Translations under genes and position numbers: made by a program
The notes under the pieces: generated by a model
Told to the model about the DNA's origin: nothing
Database searches by the model: none
Seen by the model: the letters and a program-made list of their open reading frames with translations, nothing else
Assembly (NCBI GenBank): GCA_003439945.1
Contig: QVRM01002094.1
Location: 22,877-86,876, forward strand
Direction: 5' to 3'
From: Dermanyssus gallinae
Lineage: Eukaryota; Arthropoda; Arachnida; Mesostigmata; Dermanyssidae
Length of the DNA stretch: 64,000 nucleotides
Shown here: piece by piece, positions 20,463 to 30,903 of the stretch
Layout: each line of letters begins with the position of its first letter
Position numbering within the stretch: position 1 is the first letter of the stretch

Positions 20463-20543
20463 TCAGTAGATGAAGAAAAAGTACACGTAGAGAGCGATGT
20501 AGAATACCGAGATGGCCAGGCCGACGTCCAGGATCGACTCCAT
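20463..20543 (-). CDS. 26-codon transmembrane reading frame (micropeptide or terminal exon)
   Basis: ATG at 20543-20541 to TGA at 20465-20463, encoding 'MESILDVGLAISVFYIAL' then 'YVYFFFIY'. Almost the entire peptide is one hydrophobic helix ending at the stop. Codons are strongly C/G-ending (ATC, CTG, GAC, GTC, TAC, TTC) like the proven exons, in an otherwise low-complexity area. A good 3' splice site (GTCGTCGTCGCGCAG|CCCATGG) sits directly before the ATG, so it may instead be the last exon of a membrane protein with upstream exons unseen. No AATAAA is visible on this strand before the next ATG at 20199. Confidence 0.5.
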   Translation of the reverse strand: MESILDVGLAISVFYIALYVYFFFIY

Positions 20544-20810
20544 GGGCTGCGCGACGACGACGACGATGAAAGTGAGCCGAACGATCAAAATGCAGCCGCA
20601 CCATCAACATCAGCAGCAGCAACACCGGCAGAAAAACGACAACAGCAAATTTACGCATTAGACTTTTCCGCGGGTAGGGTGTCTGGGTCAGCCTGGGCGG
20701 TGGCGGCGATGCCCGCCGAAGCACACCGTGAACACTAGAGTCGTCGCAACAATACGACGATTAAGCAAACTGAGCAAGGTGATTAAAACATGTGTATATA
20801 TATATATATA

Positions 20811-21008
20811 CCGAGCAAGATGGCTTAGTGGTAAAGTCTTTGCCTTGCATTCGGGAGGCCTGGGTTCGAGACCCAGACCGGCCACCCTTAAATTGGTTTG
20901 CACGGTTTCCAATTTAGACAACGTAAATGCCGGAGTGGATTAAACATCAGCCATGATATGAAAAACCGTACACGGGCATTAGTCTTACGGAAAAACTTAA
21001 ACAAAAAA
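20811..21008 (+). mobile_element. tRNA-derived SINE, family 1, near-complete
   Basis: It starts 'CCGAGCAAGATGGCTTAGTG', with the A box in 'TGGCTTAGTGGTAAAG', B box 'GGGTTCGAGACCC' near 20862-20874, and a body containing 'AATGCCGGAGTGGATTAAA' and 'GTACACGGGCATTAGTCTTA', ending A-rich. Both sides are TA-rich, so a target-site duplication cannot be separated from the (TA)n. Other copies lie at 34226-34440 (plus), about 26995-27122 and 48884-49044 (minus). Confidence 0.85.
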
Positions 21009-21178
21009 TTATATATATATATTAGTTTTTCTTCTATATCAAACAGTATATTGCTTAGTGACCAGTAATCACAGCGCACTGAAACCAACATTATGTTGCA
21101 AATGTTTTCTTTAAAAATGAGGATGTGGAACGACGGATACCCGTCTCAAGTTGCCAGTGAGTAGCCCCTGTATGAGAT

Positions 21179-21224
<46 letters not shown>
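21009..21224. other. Intergenic, ends in a (TA)n
   Basis: No gene signal. A 42-bp (TA)n lies at 21182-21223. Confidence 0.6.
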
Positions 21225-21234
<10 letters not shown>

Positions 21235-21470
21235 TTATTAACCAAGGATTGGTTTACATATATACATCATAGGCACCACACTTGCAGAGTTGAGACAATG
21301 GAACTGCTTAATCGCAACGCTAAAGGTGATATAGATCACACGGACGGCCACAAAGTTTACCCTGCACCCTGGCGAGATCTTATGAAACTTCCTCGCGCAC
21401 ACAGATCTTCAGGTGGAAGCCGTAAACGGCAAATCTGGTGACTAGATGACGGTTCCCATAACTGTAGGCT
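21225..21470 (-). mobile_element. Short 3' fragment of the 36.8-kb LINE family
   Basis: The minus strand encodes 'HLVTRFAVYGFHLKICVREE', which aligns with 'VVVRYAVHGFHHVLCNTQG' near the C-terminus of the open LINE at 36860-39394, then soon stops. The remaining 3' part is diverged. (TA)n tracts bracket it on both sides (21182-21223 and 21479-21521). Confidence 0.55.
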
Positions 21471-21475
21471 CTGAC

Positions 21476-21478
<3 letters not shown>

Positions 21479-21521
<43 letters not shown>
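21479..21521. repeat. (TA)n tract
   Basis: About 43 bp of alternating TA. Confidence 0.97.
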
Positions 21522-21524
<3 letters not shown>

Positions 21525-21839
21525 TTTATAATTGAATGAAAAAAATAAAAATGACTTACATAAACAGACAAAGGGAAACGTCCTTGAACGCTCTTCGGTC
21601 TACCGCCTGTAGCAAAACGCGATAGCTGTAGTATTTTCCTTAATCTAGCTATAGATCTAGAAGAAGGAACTAAATTACCTTGCACCGTCGCTTGAAATAC
21701 AAATAGCGGGTAGCACACCAGTTCGGCCAGCGGCAGGCTGTACCAAAAGCAGGAGTATCATAACTGAAGTTGTCGGATATACTTAGTCTTTTAGTATATA
21801 CTATAATTATATGTATATACGAGAGTGGATCTATTTATA

Positions 21840-22803
21840 AAAAAATATAATATTTATTCTTCCAAAGTGTTTTGTTCCCTTCAAAATAAGTCTCGCCCCC
21901 TGCACTTGTGCAACTTTCGTTTCCAATAAGGAGACACATAACAGGAAAAAGTCACACAGAGCCAGGTCCGGCAAGTAGGGATGTTGCGGAAATACGTAAA
22001 TTGAGTTTTTCATCAAATAATCCGAAATCCGCAACGATGTGTGCGTCGCTGTGTTGTCGTGATGGAGGAATCAAGCGATGCTCGCCTAGAGTTCGGGCCT
22101 CTTGCGTCGAACGTTCTCGTGTAGTTTTCTTTCGTGAACTATTTCTAAATGACTGTAGGCCCTAGTGGCAAAAATAATAATCGGAAAGAAGACGATTCCG
22201 TTGCGGTGAAAACAAAACGTCAAAAGAACCTTGATGTTGGATCTGCTCTATGTGAATTTCTTCGGTTGACTCTTTCCTTGTCAGCACCACTGGGAGGATT
22301 GGGCTTGGTCTTGGTAACCATATACCCAGGACTCGTCTTCCGTAATTACTCTCAATCTCTCTCAGCAATCCAGGATATTCTGCTACTAAACGTTCAATTC
22401 GAATATTGACCGACAACCGTTACTTTGTTGGACACTCAACGCCTTTGCAACAAAATTCGCTACCAGTTTTCTGACGCATAAAATATCGGTCAAGACTGTT
22501 TGCAACGGATTCATAAAAAGTCTCCTATTTCCCCAGCTTCCTGATAATAGTGATTCAGCGATTATTGATGAACATTTCATGAATTTTTTAACGTTACCTT
22601 ATGTTAGTGACATCGAAGACCTTTTCGAACCTGGGTCATCTTCGGTCTCCTTACGTCCGTCGCGAAATCGACGGTACCACGTTTCGGAATACTGCTTGAT
22701 CGCGATAAGTAGTAACAGCGTAACATTTCCTCCACATTAGAACCTATGACTTGGTTCTTAACACAGAACTAATGCAGTTCCTTGCAGCTCCGCCATTTTT
22801 CAT
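21840..22803 (-). pseudogene. Degenerate mariner transposase
   Basis: Minus-strand blocks, in order over three frames, follow a mariner (DD34D) transposase: 'SETWYRRFRDGRKETEDDPG' (helix-turn-helix/linker, about 22610-22700), 'ILCVRKLVANFVAKAL' (about 22480), 'VYGYQDQAQSSQW' (about 22290-22330, VYGYD...SSQW block), a middle segment at 22190-22260, and 'PQHPYLPDLALCDFFLL' (about 21940-21990, the PHPPYSPDLAPCDFF block with the last catalytic Asp). Multiple frameshifts and stops show it is dead. Terminal inverted repeats were not recognisable. Confidence 0.8.
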
Positions 22804-22810
22804 GACTCCA

Positions 22811-23341
22811 TTCAAAAGTCGCCGAATCTCGTCTCATTTACACCTTTGAACTCAACCGGAAAACCTTGGTGGTTTCGGTCTGGCGGCAAAGTTAAGAATA
22901 CAAGAACCTTACGATCCGCCCTCGTAAATATACATAAACAGGTCCTCAATTATCGTGGGCGTAGAGCGCGACCCCAGTCGACAGTAATACGCCGTACCAT
23001 GTGCATGGCTCGTAATCAGGGTAATCGCGACGCAGAGCACAGCGTAAACAGGGTAGGCGACGCAGGACACAGCGTTACAGGACTGTCCGCCGCCATAAAG
23101 TTTCATTTGGCTGCCGATAAGTTCCGACCAAATGAAACGAATGCGACATAGTGATACAAGTTTTTAAGCAGGCCATAACAGAAGTACTGGCAGCAACAAC
23201 AGGCCGCTACCAGACGGCTTAGATCGTGCTTGATCGATACCGAACGATCGGTTCTAAGTAACAAGAAAATGGATTGTGAAGACCAGCAGCTGACCAGCTA
23301 AATCTAGTTGACATAATGCATTTCTGTTGTTGTTTTATTAC

Positions 23342-23373
<32 letters not shown>

Positions 23374-24894
23374 GCGCTGTTCCTTTTTAACGCCATCTAC
23401 CGTTGCTGACGTTGTTGTTGTCGTTGCCGTCGTTGTTGTGGCTGTTTCCTATACTCATTCGATAAACAGACAGTGCTCTATGCTACATTTAGACTCCCTA
23501 TCAAATGGATTCACTATTCACCATTAGTACAAGCAGCAGCAGCAGTAACGTGCGCCACGCGGTGTCCGCGCGCCGTAAAGCAAACAGTTGTTGGCCAGCT
23601 ACGCAGGCGGATAGGGGAGACGAAGCTACGTGACAGAGGGATATATAGATAGCAAGCATATTTGTGTACTGCGTCGCAGCCTCAACACCAACAACAGTAG
23701 CAGCAGCAACAGTCCCCGCAACAACAACAGCAGTAGTAGAAACCCCCACAACAGTCGGGTGGTGATGGTGTTTCTGTTAATGCCGGAATGGCGCGTCCTG
23801 CGCATAGCCAGCAAACGCAACGACGTGGCAGCATAGCCTCGATAGCTCGCCGGCCAGCTTAACTCTAGCCTGCCCTAGGCCTTTCCGGCATCTCCCGGCT
23901 TGCCCAAGGCTGAGGCCAGAAGACTACCTCCCACCGCTGGGGTGGCGCGGGGTGTGGGGGGAGGAGGCTATGCCCAACAACAATCATAAAACGACGTCGT
24001 CCCCCCGGCCGCGAGATAACAGAGTCGACCAACTGGCCAGACGCTGGCAGACCCATTGACCTTGAGGCTATGGGCTACAAGGTCACGTCTTGTTGTGCCG
24101 AGGCGCTTATGGAAATGAGCTGCTGCTGCTGCTTCTACTACTGCTGTTGTTGTAATTGTTGTTGTTGTTGTGGTGCTCCCGTGGCTTGCCCGAACGCCAT
24201 GAAGCCAGCCACTATGGCTAGTGAGTGAGAGCAGAAATCCCTAATGTGGGGCGTATGTGGGAGAGTGTCTCTCTTCTGACCCGTAATAATATGGCAGTGT
24301 TCCAAAAGTGAGCGGCTGTTTGCTATGTCTGCTGATGCTGCGGTTGTTGCTTTTAAATTGCTGCCCGAACTTCTCTGATGGCTGTGCTCAGACGCGCAGC
24401 GCCCACCATTAAGGAGTGGCTGTTGTGGCTAGGAACGCCTTTATAGCGCGAGCTGTGGTGTGTCCGATTCCGCTCAACTATACGTATTAGGAAAATTGCC
24501 TTCTACTCTAACTTGTACTACGATTAGCGCACCACCATTACTTCAGCGTTTACTACGGCTGCTGCTGTTGCTGCTGCTGATATTCAACGTAACGTAAATT
24601 GATATTCAGCGGGCTGAAAAAAACGCTGCGACGGCATATCCTGACTCTCATATGTATGAAAGATAACTGCCTACGATTTATGCTTCTCCTAACATAAATA
24701 GTTGCCTTGCTTTTCAATTATTCATCTGAAATGTTTAATTCTAAACCAATCTCCGTCGCCGAGAAGCTTGGAATCGTCGTGTGGCATCTCTTCAATGCAC
24801 TGAAGGCCAGACATGTCGAGATGCCTAGTGCTTCTCTAACAGTCCTTGTGGCTGTGTGGCGGCCAGGACGCTGATTCTCAGCTGTACATAATAA
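22811..24894. other. Gene-free stretch with trinucleotide-rich patches
   Basis: It holds an (ATT)n at about 23345-23373 and CAG/CAA/TGC-rich patches at 23530-23760 and 24120-24180. A GC-rich area at 23830-24060 has no identifiable product on either strand. No supported gene. Confidence 0.5.
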
Positions 24895-25070
24895 ACTTTT
24901 CGGACTGACCCTCAGCCAATATTTAACGTTTACGGGGCTGCTTTTCGCATTGCCTCATAGACGGACCCCAATAAATACAAATGTGCAACGGTGGGACTCG
25001 GACCCGCGCACCTATGTGTCTCCTTCGGTCGCGAGGCGCAGGCGAATGTAGCACGCCACCAGGCGTGACT
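24895..25070 (-). mobile_element. SINE family 2 copy
   Basis: Reverse complement of the SINE at 6933-7123: 'CTGGTGGCGTGCTACATTCG', 'GGAGACACATAGGTGCGCGG', the B-box-like 'GGGTCCGAGTCCC', and the 3' body 'TTGGCTGAGGGTCAGTCCG'. It is nearly full length and immediately adjoins a family-3 SINE on its 5' side. Confidence 0.8.
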
Positions 25071-25111
25071 CTCAGCGGTCCATGCTTTATCATCTATTCT
25101 CAATAAGCATC

Positions 25112-25216
25112 GCTCAAATTTTTTTTTAATTAAAATTGGAGGTCGAACCGGCGATGCCTCTGTAGATGACAACCATGATTAAGGCACTAATCCCTGAGAC
25201 CACGCCGCCACTCTCA
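25112..25216 (-). mobile_element. tRNA-derived SINE, family 3
   Basis: On the minus strand: 'GGCGGCGTGGTCTCAGGGAT' (A-box-like), 'ATGGTTGTCATCTACAGAGG', 'GCCGGTTCGACCTCC' (B-box-like) and an A-rich end. A second partial copy lies at 42178-42257. The tRNA origin is inferred from the two box motifs about 55 bases apart. Confidence 0.65.
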
Positions 25217-25352
25217 AATGCGATCAGTGATAAATGTTTCCGTTGGCGGATACTATATTGTCAAACTCTCAAATGTTCCAAATTATTTTCGGAAATGCGC
25301 TGTTCCTCCATTATTGGTCTTGGACAATGTCTAGTTTTATAAAGCGGAAACG

Positions 25353-25355
<3 letters not shown>

Positions 25356-25398
<43 letters not shown>
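25356..25398. repeat. (TA)n tract at the edge of a LINE fragment
   Basis: About 43 bp of TA. LINE coding sequence begins within a few bases of its right end. Confidence 0.97.
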
Positions 25399-25399
<1 letters not shown>

Positions 25400-26000
25400 C
25401 TATCTAGGAATAACAGTGACCCCCCGGCTGTCATTCAGCAGACATATAGAGGAAATGCGTAGCAAGGTCACCGCGGCTACTATTCTAGTGGGAGACGTTA
25501 CTGACATAGAACTAAACATCGCGCAAAAATTGTTTAGAATAAAAATGGTTCCTATAGTAAGATACTACCTTCACGCAATTGCCCCTTATCTTACAATGTC
25601 AGACCCTTAAAACATAGATAAAATAAAATTTTATTTCATGAAGCGCACGTTAGGCTTGCCGAAGAACGCATCGGCAACGCTCGCACTAGAACTATGCCAC
25701 GAACGCACACTAGTAGAAGATTTAGTACTGGACAAGATACCGTTCAGTACACAAATTTTAGAAACCTACAGAGAATATAGAGAAAACCGCAACATGGCAT
25801 TTGTGATGGGTCGCTATGTCGAAGGTCCTGCTTTTGGCAGCAATAAATTGAAACTATCATCACAAAAAAAAACAGATCTATAATATGCCGAACAACATGA
25901 CATGGTTACCACCACCTTCTATGCTTAGGCGGAAACTGTTATGAAATCGACGAGTGCGTATGTAATATTGTGGAGAGTGCAATATCGGACGTTACCATAT
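25400..26000 (+). pseudogene. LINE reverse transcriptase C-terminal fragment
   Basis: The plus strand reads 'YLGITVTPRLSFSRHIEEMR' (post-palm YLGxxxxxxLxFxxHI block), then 'QKLFRIKMVPIVRYYLHAI', a stop, then 'FYFMKRTLGLPKNASATLAL' (thumb/C-terminal helix, with a family-typical 'KRxLGLPxxA' feel). It is a decayed 3' part of a non-LTR element starting exactly at a (TA)n. Confidence 0.65.
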
Positions 26001-26121
26001 ACTCACCTGCTCGTTGATTGACACATCGTCACTACAGTCAAGCGTCAACGATATTCTTAGCCTACAAAATGATATGTGAACTATTGTCCTATGCTACCAA
26101 TTAATGGTGAATAAACCCGAA

Positions 26122-26196
<75 letters not shown>

Positions 26197-26313
26197 AATG
26201 CTAATGTATACAATCAAACGTGAACGAGAAAAGGAATCCGGTCATCACACCATACAAATGGCAATTAGCATAAAGACACAAGTATACACAGGGTCTTGTG
26301 TATACTTGTGTTT

Positions 26314-26351
<38 letters not shown>

Positions 26352-26994
26352 CATTATTAGTAGTAAATATTACGCATGGGTGGCTTTGGCAAAGTGAGTT
26401 CAAATATAAAGTCGAGCAAACATAAACGATCATATATATATATATATATACCTACATTTACATCTGAATTAGGTATATAGACTCCCATTTTTGTATTATT
26501 TTTATTTCCTAATTTATATAACGGGTCGTGTGAATTTCGTTCACTGTGACCCACAAAGTAATTGTACGTATCATATGCGCGAGTTTTCTTCAATAGCATA
26601 TACTGAATATGTTTGTATTCGTCAGAACTAGTATTCGTTAAGCATTTTTCCCATTATAGATTATGCAGGGACAGATAATAGACTCAAATGCAACCAATCA
26701 TTAGGGCTGAAAGAATAAATAATGAATTATCGCTCTAAAATGTTCGTATATATATACATATACATAATTTGTATGTGTCCCATTGTATTGCGATTGTATT
26801 GACTCAGAGGTCTTAATATGTATCGTCATATGATCTCAAAAGCACTTGCCTATATATATATATATATATATATATGTCTAGTACGGCATCTGTAGTTTTA
26901 AAATTAGAAAAAAGTGATACTGATAATGGGGGTTGGATGGTAATGTACCATCTCTTTTTATTAAAACATCTGTGGTCCCCGTTTTTTTTGTCCC
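26001..26994. other. Gene-free, TA-rich
   Basis: (TA)n at 26126-26194 (69 bp), 26318-26346, 26431-26450 and 26850-26875. A short inverted repeat 'AAGTATACAC'/'GTGTATACTT' sits near 26280-26310. No gene signal. Confidence 0.6.
26126..26194. repeat. (TA)n tract, about 69 bp
   Basis: Uninterrupted alternating TA. Confidence 0.97.
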
Positions 26995-27122
26995 ACCATG
27001 CTTTACTCCGGCATTCATCTTGTCTAAATTGGAAACCAATTTAAGAGTGGCCCGTCAAAATCTTGAGCCCACGACCTCCCGAATGCAAGGCAAAGACTTA
27101 GCCACTAAGCAGGCTAAACCAC
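26995..27122 (-). mobile_element. SINE family 1, diverged copy
   Basis: Reverse complement carries 'AATTTAGACAAGATGAATGC', the B-box region, 'GCCTTGCATTCGGGAGG' and a 5' part 'GCTTAGTGGCTAAGTC'. It matches the copy at 20811 with scattered changes. Confidence 0.7.
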
Positions 27123-27394
27123 CCTCATTTTGCCTCGGTTACTTGTGTGTCAGAGAAGCGGTTAGAGCGTCAGGGCGTTACTGTTGGTCTTAGAGCTCTA
27201 GCGGAAGCAGCCGAGTGCAACGTGCCATCATTAATTATTCAAATGCCACGAATTGGTTCGCTTAACTCTGGCTGAGTGATTGAGTTTAAACGCTTACACA
27301 AGGCAGGAAGCAAGCAAGGAAGCGATTATCAAACACGATGGCGATATTATGACAATAGTGCTGAATAAAACAGAAATAACTAGAAAGATATAGA

Positions 27395-27465
<71 letters not shown>

Positions 27466-29463
27466 CGTGCGTGTGTTAAGATTCTGAGACTTGGGCTAAA
27501 GTTATTATTATTATTATGATTCTAAATAAATAAAAACTAAAACACGAAAGTAATATGGCTAAATCCTGCCAAAGTCCTCCTTGGAACCAGTAAAAAGAAA
27601 CAAGCAAACAGTAAGAATAAGGAAGAGCGAGCGAGCGAAAGAAAGAGAGATAGAGAGAAATATTGACATGTGAACAAAATGTGCGTGGACTCTATGTTCT
27701 ATGGATGTGGGACGGCCTCGAAGGCTCGAAGGTAGATATAGTTTTCTGTTGCCAACCTATGGTTGCTACCAGAATGCTGCATATAGGAGCGGTGCTTGCT
27801 GCTAGAGAGATAATAGCAAGATTTTCTATTCCTTGTTCTGACACCGTCGACAATAGTCAAGACAATCGTTTGACAATTCCAACGCTGTACTCACTCATCG
27901 AAGACCACCAGATTAAGACGAAGATGACTGATGATGTGCGAGCTGTGGCTCTGTGCTATCACACACAACACAAGCGATCGAGTGAGCAAGCGAAACCGGG
28001 AACGGCACAAAAACACTGCAGAGCACAGCCTGTTGTTGTTGTTGTTGATGTTATTGTTGTTGGTGTTGTTGCTGCCGCTACCGCTGTTCTTATCGTTGTC
28101 GCGAGATAACTAAGCCACTTGAGGATACTTGCTTGGAAAGGTTTCAGTAGTATCCGTCAACCACCGACCGTGCACCGAGCCGCACAACCGTATGCAGGTA
28201 GTGTTGTTCAGGTCTCTGTTCACATGTTGCTCTCTCAACATTGTTGTTATTGTTGCTGTTGTTGTTGTTGTTTCTGTTATTGTTGTTGCTGCTGTTGTTG
28301 TTGTTTCTGTTATTGTTGTTGCTGCTGCTGCTGTTGCTTATGCCGTTGTGGTCGGTTTCTCCTCGGTGTGGCTGTCATCACCGAGGGCAATAAGAAGAAA
28401 AGGAAGATGCGTATTTCTGTTTGTTTTGCGCCTCTGTTCTTCTTAGAGAAAAAGCTAAAGTGTTGTTCTGTTCTTCTTAGAGGAAAAACGTTGTTGTGTT
28501 TTGCTGTTTGTCGATGTCTGCTGCCTGTCCAAGGCTCGCCCGACCAACCGAACCTCGTCTTCTATTCCTTTCTTGTAGAACACTCAGTTGTCTCCGTAAT
28601 ATTGATAGTTGAGACACGGGAGGACTAGTGCGTAGCGTCGACTAGTCATACTGGAGTAATCTTTGCCGCGTGCGTGCTTATCGATCAGCAACAACAACAA
28701 TAACGACACCAGCACCAACAACAACAGCATCAGCATGAACAACAACAACCGCAACAATACGGTATTATCATGTCTCGATCACGAACTACAGCTTCGAGTC
28801 ACCGGTGAACAAAAATGCAGTACCATTCATTGCTCGACGTCGTTGCAGTCGAAACCGCGCCACCAGCTGCAGAGGAGCTGTGTCAGAGAACGACATAAAC
28901 ATCTACGTTTATCTACGAGGCCAGCTGCATATAAACACACACGACATTTTCACGATTTCCAACGACCCACAATCCAGCAGCCTTCACCGATCTGAGCGGA
29001 GGAACAACCCACTTTTTTGCAGTACGTGGGTTTCTATCTACGTGCATATGAATGTATGTATCCTTGCCTTGGTCGATCTGTCTGTGGTCTCCGTGACATC
29101 GGGGGCCAAGGGGAAGGTCTATGTCAACACGTGGTATCGGCCGACCCGCCATTGTTTTCTTCTCGTCCCGTGTTTGCTGCTGTAGAAAGGGCCAGCTCCC
29201 TTTTCGCAGGGTGCCAGCCTATGGGACTATGGGGTCGCCGTCTACCAGACGAAACTTTGCGCGCCAAATTCAATCCGGTGGCGGTATCCAGTTAACCATA
29301 ATTTCCTTATAGCTGACTATATATACATATATATATTGTATATGTGTTATGAGGAGGAAAATACAATTGCCTCCTCGAGCGTATTGAACGTATACATTTA
29401 CATGTGGACCACACGTATATATGTGCATATGTATATATAATAATACTATTAATAAATTTAAAC

Positions 29464-29465
<2 letters not shown>
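27123..29465. other. Gene-free, simple repeats
   Basis: (TA)n at 27396-27450 running into (GT)n to about 27475. (TTG)/(TGC) rich stretches lie at 28030-28080 and 28240-28345, and CAA-rich at 28685-28760. Several long open frames here are translations of these repeats. No supported gene. Confidence 0.5.
27396..27475. repeat. Compound (TA)n(GT)n microsatellite
   Basis: 55 bp TA followed by about 25 bp GT/GC. Confidence 0.95.

Positions 29466-29503
<38 letters not shown>
29466..29503. repeat. (TA)n tract, left flank of palindromic element
   Basis: TA run ending at the TA dinucleotide that adjoins CAGGGT of the palindromic element. Confidence 0.95.
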
Positions 29504-29506
<3 letters not shown>

Positions 29507-30641
29507 GGTCATTCATATTGTTGTGCACGCATTTTGAGGTTTGATAGAACTCGGCAAGAAAATAAGTTTTCCCTATGGAGGGAAGACGTGGAAACGTCTT
29601 GTTTAGGAGAGAGAGTGAAATTTATAAAAGTAGTTTTTCTGTCTTTTTTTTCCTACATAGTTGTGCGAAATCTCTGTTTGCGGGAGAACCAGTCAACGCA
29701 TGAAGGAACCGATTACACCGGCGTGTTCGGAGGAAAATTCTGCACAACGGAAGACACTTCACTAGCTTGCCTAGCAAAAAGCTAATACCCAGATTAAGGA
29801 AAGTCATGAAAAGTCGATATTTTACGTTAACGCCTTTTCATGAAAAATCGTAAAATTTTTCCATTGCGACCAAAAATGTACGTCCGAAAGACCACTCTCA
29901 CGCAATAGCAAATCAAGGTGATGGTGTTGCGTTACGTAGTTGTCAAGTCACTAAGCTTTTTCGATAGCCCTATCGAAAGCGAAGGCATGCATATTTCCAT
30001 AGGGCGTATGAGAAAGCTAGGTACATATTTTGAGGTTTGGTAGAACTCAACAAGAGAATAAATTTTCCTAGTGGAAGGAGGGGGCGGAAACGTCTTGGCA
30101 AATTTTTACGGTTCTGAACGTGAAAACTTGCACGTAAAACATAACAACTATGACTGTCGAAAAAGCTTAGTGACTTGACAACTACGTAACGCAGCACCAT
30201 CACCTTGATACGAAAATGATGGGCATTTAATTTGGTATTGCGTGAGAGTGGTCTTTCGGACGTACATTTTTGGTCGCAATGGAAAAATTTTACGATTTTT
30301 CATGAAAATGCGTTAACGTAAAATATCGACTTTTCATGACTTTCCTTAATCTGGGTATTAGCTTTTTGCTACGCAAGCTAGTGAAGTGTCTTCCGTTGTG
30401 CAGAATTTTCCTCCGAACACGCCGGTGTAATCGGTTCCTTCATGCGTTGACTGGTTCTCCCGCAAACAGAGATTTCGCACAACTATGTAGGAAAAAAAAG
30501 GCAGAAAAACTACTTTTATAAACTTCACTCTCTCTCCTAAACAAGACGTTTCCACGTCTTCCCTCCATAGGGAAAACTTATTTTCTTGCCGAGTTTTATC
30601 AAACCTCGAAATGCGTGCACAACAATATGAATAACCCTGTA
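29502..30641. mobile_element. 1.14-kb palindromic DNA element with about 460-485 bp inverted arms
   Basis: The left arm 29502-29964 and right arm 30157-30641 are near-perfect reverse complements. Ends are TACAGGGTCATTCATATTG and CAATATGAATAACCCTGTA. Each end adjoins a TA, and the element sits within (TA)n on both sides, so a TA target duplication (Tc1/mariner-type habit) is likely but cannot be proven in a TA repeat. The left arm lacks about 25 bases present in the right arm (near 30216-30240). A spacer of about 190 bp holds a diverged direct copy of the arm's outer end (30025-30097 resembles 29515-29590). No transposase frame was seen; the overlapping frames are mirror images of one another. 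Best described as a non-autonomous foldback or MITE-like element. Confidence 0.85.
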
Positions 30642-30781
30642 TATAAATATATATATATATATTGTCAGTTGTAACTCATTCGGCAAGACTCGCGTAATTA
30701 TTGTTGGAGTTTAGTTGTTTGAAAACATCAATTATGCCCCAACTGCGTGATTACAAGTCGATGGTAATAACAATAATGGCA

Positions 30782-30903
<122 letters not shown>

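Noticed and set aside
20340..20738. 132-codon plus-strand frame
   Set aside because: Acidic low-complexity product, antisense to the exon-like 26-codon frame and its acceptor.
20811..20886. Functional tRNA gene
   Set aside because: A and B boxes are present but the fold is imperfect and a SINE body follows; further copies share the body.
29622..30555. Paired 61-84-codon frames on both strands
   Set aside because: Mirror-image translations of the two palindrome arms, no transposase motif.
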